Origin: an uncultured Prevotella sp.
GTDB taxonomy: Bacteria; Bacteroidota; Bacteroidia; Bacteroidales; Bacteroidaceae
Direction: 5' to 3'
Length of the DNA: 7,725 nucleotides
Assembly: GCA_947303825.1 (NCBI GenBank)
Contig: CAMYZK010000108.1
Location: 1 to 7,725, forward strand
The position numbers and the translations under genes were made by a program. This document shows positions 1 through 5,371 of the stretch, piece by piece (position 1 is the stretch's first letter; each line of letters opens with the position of its first letter). Below the pieces are notes generated by a model, which was not told where the DNA came from, did not search any database, and saw nothing but the letters and a program-made list of their open reading frames with translations.

Positions 1-23
1 AGCCTGCTGTTGTTTTCTCGCTG

Positions 24-54
24 CAAATATACAGAAATATTTCCTAATAACCAA
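24..54 (-). promoter_or_regulatory. Leftward promoter-like element for a gene beyond the left edge
   Basis: On the minus strand, TATATTTG (24-31) fits the Bacteroidota -7 consensus TAnnTTTG. About 19 bases upstream (51-54) is TTGG, an imperfect match to the -33 TTTG box. It lies downstream of the GH27 stop codon and points out of the window, so it would drive the next leftward gene, which is not visible. The rest of 1-98 is AT-rich, and I found no convincing terminator for the GH27 transcript there. The -7 match is good but the -33 match is weak, so this is a prediction only. Confidence 0.45.
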
Positions 55-98
55 TAATATGGCAGAAAAGTTTTCAGCAGCTACAGAGAACACACCAT

Positions 99-1835
99 TT
101 ACCTCACTGTTTTCTTTCCGTGCTCTATCACGATGCCGTGCCGGGTGGAGGAGGCGGTGCGCAGCCCCTTGAGGTTGTAGGAAGCGGCTTCCCCCGTGGT
201 GCTCCCCTTGACGGGCACTATGGCGGCGGCAGCGGTGTTCTCCAGCTCAATGTAGTCTATGTCGGGCATCCATGCGCTGGCATTGGAGAGCCTTATCTTG
301 TTGCAGCCCTTCTCCAGCTGTATTTTGACGGTCTTACGCCCCACGGTGCTCCATCCGCCCGAGTTGACACTCATGGTCTGCACCTTCTTGCCGTTGACGC
401 TAAGCGTGATGCTGCGGTTCTCGCCCGTAATAAACCCAATGGTGAGCTTATACTCGCCGCCCTCGTTGGAGTAGACCGAGGGCCACACCAGGTCGTTCTT
501 CTCGCTGCACCCCAGCCATCCAGCCTTGTAACCTCCGTCGCAGAAAGAAGCTGCTTCGTAGATGCCGGTCTTCTCGGCTTGGTTGTTCTTTATCTCCTGA
601 TAGTCGCTGATATAGGCTGTCTCGGCCTCATAGCGTGTACGCTCCAGGCGTGTCTCGGCCTCAGCCACATAGATGCGTGTGCCGTGAGCGGGAACGGTAA
701 CGGCATACTGCTCGGCAAACTCGCCCAAGTTTTTCTTCTGGAAGACATCGCGCAGCTTCACGGCTCCTGCCAGGTCGATGGTGCTGAACTTCACGTAGAC
801 CTTCTTTGATGTGTCGCCGGGGTTGTATACGGCAAAGGCGCGCTTGTTGCCGCCAAGCTTCTCTATGTCTTTCACCAAGATGTAGCACTCGTTGTCGAGT
901 GCTGCCACGTAAGCCTGCTGGTAGAGCGTGTCCTGGTTGAGGGCTATCAGCTCCTTGTTCTTAAGCAGGTTAAGTGTGGAAGTCTTAATGTTTGCAATGT
1001 CGCAGCCAATGAGCAGCGGTGAGTTCATGATGCACCATAGGCCAAAGTGTGTCCTGTCTTCTTCGGTGCTCATAGAGCGTCCCACCTCCAGCATGTCCAT
1101 GTCGTTATAGTGGCCCTTGCTACAGTAAGCCGAGAGGTAGAGGTTCTCGGCCAGGATGCCCTTGACACTCTCCCAGCTAGAGTTGATGTCGCCGGTGGTG
1201 CGCCACGAGAAGGCCGCATCGTTTATCCACGTGCCGGGATAGGCCCAGCGGCATGCGTTCATGCGCACGTCGGTGCGCCCGGTGTTGGCAATGGCCTTGG
1301 CAATGGCTTTGTAACGCTGCTCCTCGTCGAGCACCAGGTGGTCTTCGTTGTGATAGTACGAGCCACCGCAGAAGTCAACCTTGATAAAGTCGAAGCCCAG
1401 GTCGAGGAAGAAGTAGTCGGCATCCTGCTGGTCGTGCTCGTAGAGGCCTACCCCCCTTCCTATGACATCGCCATTGAACATGCTGCCACAGGTATTGCGC
1501 CCCGCATCGCTGTATATGCCGGCCTTCAGTCCCAGGCTGTGTATGTGGTCTACCACCCCTTTCATGCCATTGGGGAAGCGGGTGGGGTGAATAAGCAGCT
1601 GGCCGGTGGCCTTGTCGCGCCCACCGAAGTATCCGTCGTCAATGTTGATATGGTCGAAGCCTACTTCCAGCAAGCCCTTGCTCACCATGGCATCGGCCTG
1701 GCTGCGTATCAGGGCATCGCTGATATTTACACCGTATGTGTTCCACGAGCTCCAGCCCATGGTGGGGCCATACTGCGCTACGCTAAATGATAAATGACAA
1801 ATGACAAATGACAGACTCAGCAGAATACGTTTCAT
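99..1835 (-). CDS. Secreted GH27 alpha-galactosidase with C-terminal CBM6/35-like module
   Basis: Predicted to hydrolyse terminal alpha-linked galactose (GH27 retaining mechanism) outside the cytoplasm. The 578-residue protein starts with a signal peptide (about 1-20, probable cut after SVA before Gln21). The GH27 barrel spans about 22-300: GWSSWN at 27-32, DDGYF at 66-70, the nucleophile motif KVDFC with Asp154, and the acid/base motif RTTGDI with Asp216. NDMDML (244-249) is also typical. A beta-sandwich follows (about 305-390). A module opening with YEAE (402-405) and closing near PDIDYIEL (524-531) looks like a CBM6/CBM35 carbohydrate-binding domain. The last 25 or so residues (YNLKG, HGIVIEHGKK) resemble short C-terminal tails common on secreted Prevotella proteins. 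The first ATG is chosen because the next in-frame Met (26) would remove the signal peptide; no Shine-Dalgarno is present, as is usual in this phylum. The signal-peptide core is encoded by a heptanucleotide repeat. The family also contains alpha-N-acetylgalactosaminidases and isomalto-dextranases, so exact specificity is inferred. Confidence 0.95.
   Translation of the reverse strand: MKRILLSLSFVICHLSFSVAQYGPTMGWSSWNTYGVNISDALIRSQADAMVSKGLLEVGFDHINIDDGYFGGRDKATGQLLIHPTRFPNGMKGVVDHIHSLGLKAGIYSDAGRNTCGSMFNGDVIGRGVGLYEHDQQDADYFFLDLGFDFIKVDFCGGSYYHNEDHLVLDEEQRYKAIAKAIANTGRTDVRMNACRWAYPGTWINDAAFSWRTTGDINSSWESVKGILAENLYLSAYCSKGHYNDMDMLEVGRSMSTEEDRTHFGLWCIMNSPLLIGCDIANIKTSTLNLLKNKELIALNQDTLYQQAYVAALDNECYILVKDIEKLGGNKRAFAVYNPGDTSKKVYVKFSTIDLAGAVKLRDVFQKKNLGEFAEQYAVTVPAHGTRIYVAEAETRLERTRYEAETAYISDYQEIKNNQAEKTGIYEAASFCDGGYKAGWLGCSEKNDLVWPSVYSNEGGEYKLTIGFITGENRSITLSVNGKKVQTMSVNSGGWSTVGRKTVKIQLEKGCNKIRLSNASAWMPDIDYIELENTAAAAIVPVKGSTTGEAASYNLKGLRTASSTRHGIVIEHGKKTVR
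1784..1811 (-). repeat. Heptanucleotide tandem repeat, 4 copies, inside the GH27 signal-peptide codons
   Basis: On the plus strand the units are TAAATGA, TAAATGA, CAAATGA, CAAATGA, differing only in their first base. Read on the minus strand as TCATTTG/TCATTTA they encode residues 9-18 (SFVICHLSFS), the hydrophobic core of the signal peptide. Because seven is not a multiple of three, the repeat is read in all three frames, and gain or loss of one unit would shift the frame. TCATTTG/TCATTTA strings are, to my knowledge, common intergenic repeats in Bacteroidales; here the array is coding. Confidence 0.9.
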
Positions 1836-1857
1836 AACTTATTGGTTTTAGATGGTG

Positions 1858-1892
1858 CAAAGGTACAAAAAATCGGTTTAGTGCGAGAAGAA
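1858..1892 (-). promoter_or_regulatory. Promoter of the GH27 gene
   Basis: The minus strand carries TACCTTTG (1858-1865), an exact match to the Bacteroidota -7 consensus TAnnTTTG, 22 bases before the GH27 start codon. The corresponding -33 zone (about 1885-1892) is pyrimidine-rich (TTCT) without a clean TTTG, so the upstream box is weak, and an activator may be needed. Transcription would begin around 1849-1853, giving a leader of only about 15 bases with no Shine-Dalgarno sequence. Confidence 0.65.
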
Positions 1893-1952
1893 AAAGATTA
1901 TTTTTCTGCCGAAGGAAAGAAATATATCCAACAGGCGAGCAAAAGCAGATGG

Positions 1953-1998
1953 GTTTTCCCCATTCAGGTTTAGGGAAAACACCCTTCCACTTTAGGGA
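1953..1998. promoter_or_regulatory. Paired TTTAGGGA direct repeats and overlapping inverted repeat (possible operator)
   Basis: TTTAGGGA occurs at 1969-1976 and again at 1991-1998, exactly 22 bases apart, i.e. about two helical turns, on the same face of the DNA. The similarity extends to 10 of 14 bases around each copy. The downstream copy ends 7 bases before the -33 box of the rightward promoter, a position typical of activator sites. The upstream copy overlaps an inverted repeat GTTTTCCC (1953-1960) / GGGAAAAC (1973-1980). The region also lies about 90-140 bases upstream of the leftward GH27 promoter, so it could serve both genes. A binding protein is inferred, not shown. Confidence 0.45.
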
Positions 1999-2005
1999 TA
2001 ATCAT

Positions 2006-2036
2006 TTTGGCAGGCCGTCTTTTCTCCCTATCTTTG
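2006..2036 (+). promoter_or_regulatory. Promoter of the 216-residue secreted protein gene (consensus Bacteroidota type)
   Basis: TTTG at 2006-2009 and TATCTTTG at 2029-2036 are separated by 19 bases, matching both boxes and the spacing of the primary-sigma promoter of Bacteroidota. Transcription would start near 2041-2045, giving a leader of roughly 70 bases before the start codon at 2117. Confidence 0.8.
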
Positions 2037-2056
2037 CAATGTGAAAAAGAAAAACA

Positions 2057-2078
2057 GTCCAGACACCATAGTCAGGAC
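2057..2078 (+). promoter_or_regulatory. Imperfect dyad / leader hairpin downstream of the promoter
   Basis: GTCC-A-GAC, loop ACCATA, GTC-A-GGAC: two 8-base arms pair at seven of eight positions with a central A-A mismatch. It lies about 12-35 bases after the predicted transcription start. It could be an operator half-site pair or a small 5' leader hairpin; the sequence cannot tell which. Confidence 0.4.
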
Positions 2079-2103
2079 AATTAAGTTTAACAATGTAAAG
2101 AAT

Positions 2104-2108
2104 AGGAG
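2104..2108 (+). promoter_or_regulatory. Shine-Dalgarno site AGGAG
   Basis: AGGAG lies 8 bases before the ATG at 2117 and fixes that start. A strong Shine-Dalgarno is uncommon in Bacteroidota; the other two start codons in the window (1835 and 5276) have none, so this gene may be translated unusually efficiently. Confidence 0.7.
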
Positions 2109-2116
2109 ATAATATT

Positions 2117-2767
2117 ATGAAGAAGATGTTTGTTATGGCATTGATGATGGTGATAACCATCTCGGCCGCAGCTGCAACAAATAGCTATAACGCAGTGAAG
2201 AACGATGCACTGTTCCTAAGCGACAAGATGGCATACGAGCTCAATCTCACCCCAGCCCAGTATGAAGCTGTGTATGAGATAAACCTCGACTATCTGATGA
2301 GCATCAGTGGTAGGCACGACGTGTTTGGCAACTGGTGGACTCGCCGCAACATGGACCTGAGGCATGTGCTTACTCCCTGGCAGTATGACAAGTACATGGG
2401 CATGAACTACTTCTATCGCCCCGTGGCATGGGAGCATGACGGATGGCACTTCAGCATCTACAGCCGCTACGACAGGGGCAGAATGCACATGCCGCATCCG
2501 AAGGCATTTGCAAGCTACAGGGGTGGGAACAACCACAGGGACAGCCGCTTCTATGCCGACCGCCACATAGACAAGCCCCTGCGGCACCACAACGGTCCTA
2601 CGGCGCACCATAGCGGCACTTGGCGTAACACGAGTCATCCTGGCAATGCAACAGTGGTAGTGAATGTCGACAACGGAAAGGGACACCACGCTCACGACCG
2701 TCACATTGCAGGCAAAAGCGATGGCAAGGGCAAGACTTCCGGGCGCTTCGGTGCAAGCAGGAGATAA
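2117..2767 (+). CDS. Small secreted His-rich protein of unknown function
   Basis: I recognise this only as a type of secreted orphan seen in Bacteroidales; no function is known to me. The 216-residue product begins with a signal peptide (about 1-20, MKKMFVMALMMVITIS then AAAA, probable cut before Thr21). Residues 31-60 form a likely amphipathic helix containing LNLTPAQYEA (42-51), which recalls the LTxxQ motif of CpxP/Spy-type periplasmic proteins; this is a resemblance, not an assignment. An aromatic-rich core follows (FGNWW, LTPWQYDKYMG, NYFYRP, HDGWHFSIYSRY; about 70-118). From about 121 to the end the chain is low in hydrophobics and rich in His, Gly, Arg, Lys and Asn, with 13 His there and 17 overall, so it is probably disordered and could bind metal or an anionic polymer. 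The ATG is fixed by AGGAG 8 bases upstream. It has its own consensus promoter, is divergent from GH27 and convergent with GH3, and is monocistronic. Confidence 0.85.
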   Translation: MKKMFVMALMMVITISAAAATNSYNAVKNDALFLSDKMAYELNLTPAQYEAVYEINLDYLMSISGRHDVFGNWWTRRNMDLRHVLTPWQYDKYMGMNYFYRPVAWEHDGWHFSIYSRYDRGRMHMPHPKAFASYRGGNNHRDSRFYADRHIDKPLRHHNGPTAHHSGTWRNTSHPGNATVVVNVDNGKGHHAHDRHIAGKSDGKGKTSGRFGASRR

Positions 2768-2827
2768 TCACCTTAATATATTTAATTCCATGAGCCTAGC
2801 ACCCATGAGGTGCAAAGCAAAAACACG

Positions 2828-2868
2828 AAAGGGGGAGCTTCATCGGTGAGGCTCCCCCAAGTTTATTT
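2828..2868. terminator. Bidirectional intrinsic terminator between convergent genes
   Basis: A 12-bp stem (2831-2842 with 2847-2858, starting with GGGGGAGC against GCTCCCCC, one G-T pair) closes on the tetraloop TCGG. On the plus strand it is followed by AAGTTTATTT, ending the 216-residue protein transcript. On the minus strand it is followed by TTTCGTGTTTTT, ending the GH3 transcript. The very stable GC stem and T-rich flanks on both sides make it a shared terminator. Confidence 0.85.
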
Positions 2869-2905
2869 GAGTTCTTAAGTTTTTGAGTTGATGAGTTGGT
2901 GAGTT
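2866..2905. repeat. GAGTT-based short repeat in the GH3 3' region
   Basis: GAGTT occurs at 2869, 2885, 2893 and 2901; the last three are in 8-base periodicity (GAGTTGAT, GAGTTGGT, GAGTT). It lies between the GH3 stop codon and the shared terminator, so it is in the GH3 3' untranslated region. Similar strings (GAGTTGATGAGTT) are, to my knowledge, frequent in Prevotella and Bacteroides intergenic DNA. The word TTTGAGTTCTT (2866-2876) recurs exactly within the GH3 gene at 3958-3968. Confidence 0.65.
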
Positions 2906-2921
2906 ATAACCTTTTAACCTC

Positions 2922-5276
2922 CTAGATGTTGGGTGTGTCCCACACTTTGGTCTTCGAGCAGGAAGTGGAGACGGTCTGGTTGGCCACCTTCAGCATGAAG
3001 TCGCCTTCCTCCAGTGTCCACCGTCCGTCGGCCCCCACGAATGCGAGGCTCTTTGCAGGCAAACGGAAGGTGACGGTCTTCACCTCACCGGGCTGCAACT
3101 CCACCTTTGTGAAGTCACGCAGGCGGCGGTTGTCGGGCACGATGCTTGCCACGAGGTCGCTGCTGTAGAGCAGCACAGCCTCCTTGCCGGCACGGTTGCC
3201 CGTGTTCTTCACATCCACGCTGACGGTGAGTATATCATCGGCAGTAAACGATTTCTTGTCTACCCTTAGGTTGGAATACGCATAGGTGGTGTAGCTCAGT
3301 CCGTAGCCGAAGGGCCACTGCAGCGACACCTTTGCATCGTAGTCGTAGGCACCCTCCATGGTGCCCACCTCCTCACTCACCTTGTAGTCGTAGGTGTTGA
3401 GCGAGTTTATCTCCTTAGGATAGGTGTAAGGCATCTTGGCAGAGAAGTTTGCATCGCCGGCAAGGAGGTTGGCCAGCGCGTCGGCTCCGTAGTTGCCCGG
3501 CAGCAGCACGTTGACGATGGCGTTTGCCAGCGGCTCGATGTCGGCGATGAGGCGGGGACGGCCCTCGTTGAGCACGAGGATGATGGGTTTTCCAGTCTTG
3601 GCCAGCTCCTTCACCAGGTTGCGCTGGTTCTCCGAGAGCCTCAGGTCGGTGAGGTTGCCAGGGGTCTCGGTATAGGAGTTCTCGCCAATGGCAGCTATGA
3701 TGACATCGGCCTGGGCAGCGGCAGCCACGGCCCTGTCGATGTGAGGGGTGTTCTCCTCAAAGTACTTCCCTTTCTCATTGTAGGTGACGCCCTGCTCCAG
3801 TATGATGTTCTCCTTACCGTACTTCAGGCACAGAGCCTCGTAGACGGTGTTGGATTTCTCGGCCAAGTCTTCGGCCTTCGACCCCTGCCATGTATAGCTC
3901 CATCCACCGTGCAGACAGCGCATCTGGTTGGCATTGGGACCGGTGAGGAGAATCTTTTTTGAGTTCTTGGACGAGCCAAGCGGCGAAGCGGAGCGAAGAG
4001 TTAGGGGTAGGATGTTGCCTTCGTTCTTCAGCAGGACGATAGACTCCTCGGCGGCTTGGAGTGCTTTCTGTGTATGCTCTTCGCTGCCAAACTTCTCATA
4101 GCCCTTGCCACCGGTGTTGGGCTGGTCGAAGAGGTTAAGGCGGTATTTCACCCGGAGAATGCGGCGCACAGCATCGTCTATGCGTGACATCTTCACCTGT
4201 CCCTCCTCAACGAGCTGCTTAAGCAGAATGCAGAAGTCTACACTGTAGGGGTCCATAGACATGTCTATGCCGGCGTTGATGGCGATGCGGATGGCGTCTT
4301 TCTTGTCCTTGGCAACTTTCTCGCGCGTGAACAGATTATTTATATCGGCCCAGTCGGTGACAAGCATGCCGTCCCACTGCAGGTCCTCCTTCAACCATTT
4401 TGTCAGATACTCGTAGCTGGCATGCACCGGCACGCCGTTGATGGAGCCAGAGTTGACCATCATGGTAAGCGTACCGGCGAGGGCGGCAGCCTTGAAAGGC
4501 TCGAAATACTTCTCACGCAGCATCTGGGGCGACACGTAGGCAGGTGTGCGGTCCTTGCCACTCCAGGGTGCACCGTAGGCAAAGTAGTGCTTGGTGCTGG
4601 TAGCCACGTTGTACTTACCCAGATGGTTAGGGTCGTCACCCTGATACCCTTTAATTTGTGCCTCCACCATGCGGGCATTGACGATGGCATCCTCGCCGAA
4701 ACTCTCCCAGATGCGTGGCCAACGGGGGTCGCGCCCCAGGTCTACCACTGGGTTGTACACCCACGGACAGTTGGCAGCACGGCTCTCGTAGGCTGTAATG
4801 GCTGCTCCTGTGCGTGCCAGCTCAGTATTGAACGAGGCTGCAATATTGATGGGCTGTGGGAAGAGAGTTCCCCCCTGTGTATAGGTGACGCCATGATTAT
4901 GGTCGAGGCCGTAGATGTCGGGTATGCCGATGTGCTTCATCGACTTCTCCTGAATGAGCTGTATCCAGTACTGCCACTGCTCTACCGTTGCAGCACGAGT
5001 GGCAGGGGCGTTGAGTATGGAACCCACCTTGTACTTGGAGATGATGGTGTCGAGCATGGTCTCGTTGAGTTGCCAGCCCCCACTCGGATCGTATTTACCC
5101 ATGATGTCGAAGTTAAGCTCCAGCATCTGGCCTATCTTCTCGTCGAGGGTCATCTTCTTGAGGGTCTTCTCTATTTTCGCCTCCAAAGCATTGTCGCGCG
5201 GTATGGCAGGCTGTGCCGATGCCATTGTGACAGTCAATAGCATTGCAAGTGCAAACAAGAACTTGTATATCTTCAT
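2922..5276 (-). CDS. Secreted GH3 beta-glucosidase-type glycoside hydrolase
   Basis: Predicted retaining exo-hydrolase that removes terminal beta-linked glucose (or xylose and related sugars) from oligosaccharides, in the periplasm or outside the cell. The 784-residue protein has a signal peptide (1-21, cut after ASA before Gln22; no lipobox). The GH3 barrel spans about 40-380: LDHNHG at 124-129, GRDPRW at 181-186, K229-H230, and the nucleophile motif GMLVTDW with Asp308. The GH3 C-terminal domain spans about 400-650 and includes GENSYTET (531-538), whose glutamates (532, 537) are acid/base candidates. A fibronectin-III-like domain occupies about 685-765. Length and layout match Bacteroides enzymes such as the xyloglucan-locus GH3s. 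The linker 426-440 ([15 protein letters not shown]) is longer and of lower complexity than usual and may be captured repeat DNA. The start at 5276 gives a full signal peptide; no Shine-Dalgarno and no clear promoter are visible in the 95-base gap upstream. Substrate cannot be fixed from sequence; beta-xylosidase or lichenase-type exo-activity are alternatives. Confidence 0.95.
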   Translation of the reverse strand: MKIYKFLFALAMLLTVTMASAQPAIPRDNALEAKIEKTLKKMTLDEKIGQMLELNFDIMGKYDPSGGWQLNETMLDTIISKYKVGSILNAPATRAATVEQWQYWIQLIQEKSMKHIGIPDIYGLDHNHGVTYTQGGTLFPQPINIAASFNTELARTGAAITAYESRAANCPWVYNPVVDLGRDPRWPRIWESFGEDAIVNARMVEAQIKGYQGDDPNHLGKYNVATSTKHYFAYGAPWSGKDRTPAYVSPQMLREKYFEPFKAAALAGTLTMMVNSGSINGVPVHASYEYLTKWLKEDLQWDGMLVTDWADINNLFTREKVAKDKKDAIRIAINAGIDMSMDPYSVDFCILLKQLVEEGQVKMSRIDDAVRRILRVKYRLNLFDQPNTGGKGYEKFGSEEHTQKALQAAEESIVLLKNEGNILPLTLRSASPLGSSKNSKKILLTGPNANQMRCLHGGWSYTWQGSKAEDLAEKSNTVYEALCLKYGKENIILEQGVTYNEKGKYFEENTPHIDRAVAAAAQADVIIAAIGENSYTETPGNLTDLRLSENQRNLVKELAKTGKPIILVLNEGRPRLIADIEPLANAIVNVLLPGNYGADALANLLAGDANFSAKMPYTYPKEINSLNTYDYKVSEEVGTMEGAYDYDAKVSLQWPFGYGLSYTTYAYSNLRVDKKSFTADDILTVSVDVKNTGNRAGKEAVLLYSSDLVASIVPDNRRLRDFTKVELQPGEVKTVTFRLPAKSLAFVGADGRWTLEEGDFMLKVANQTVSTSCSKTKVWDTPNI
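3957..4002 (-). repeat. Low-complexity in-frame insert within the GH3 gene
   Basis: This stretch encodes the GH3 linker residues 426-440. It contains GAGTT at both ends (3961-3965 and 3998-4002), a 5-bp stem CTTGG/CCAAG (3966-3970, 3976-3980) and a repeated GCGAAG (3983-3988, 3993-3998). Its left end, TTTGAGTTCTT (3958-3968), is identical to 2866-2876 in the 3' untranslated region of the same gene. In family members I know, this linker is only a few residues. I infer a small repeat-derived insertion that kept the frame; relaxed linker drift is the alternative. Confidence 0.45.
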
Positions 5277-5310
5277 AGTTGTAGAAATTGTTGTTGGTTG
5301 TTAATCGGAT

Positions 5311-5358
5311 AACAAAAAACGCAGAGCAGCTGCGAATGATTGGTTCGCAGCTGCTTTG
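5311..5358 (-). terminator. Intrinsic terminator of the M16 peptidase gene
   Basis: A perfect 12-bp stem, AGCAGCTGCGAA (5325-5336) with TTCGCAGCTGCT (5344-5355), closes a 7-base loop. Two more pairs form beyond one mismatch. Read leftward it is followed after a few bases by TTTTTTGTT (5319-5311). The T-run lies only on that side, so it acts on the minus strand, 13 bases past the M16 stop codon. It separates M16 from GH3, whose start is 35 bases further on. Confidence 0.85.
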
Positions 5359-5371
5359 ATGATGTATCGGC

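Noticed and set aside
120..1790. Plus-strand open frames of 229 (120-809) and 247 (1047-1790) codons opposite the GH27 gene
   Set aside because: Both mirror well-supported GH27 codons and lack start signals, domains and sensible composition.
1794..1799. Cys13 of the GH27 leader as a lipoprotein cysteine
   Set aside because: The residues before it (FVI) do not form a lipobox, it lies inside the hydrophobic core, and a normal cleavage site (SVA before Gln21) follows.
2041..2112. Possible 23-codon upstream open frame starting GTG in the leader of the 216-residue protein gene
   Set aside because: The GTG coincides with the predicted transcription start, so it would have no ribosome-binding site; the Lys-rich peptide has no features.
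2799..2813. Small hairpin GCACC/GGTGC followed by an A-rich stretch
   Set aside because: The stem is only 5 bp and has no T-run on the plus strand; the much stronger hairpin at 2831-2858 explains termination.
4422..5240. 272-codon plus-strand open frame opposite the GH3 gene
   Set aside because: It is the antisense of the conserved GH3 barrel codons, including the nucleophile region's neighbours, with no independent evidence.
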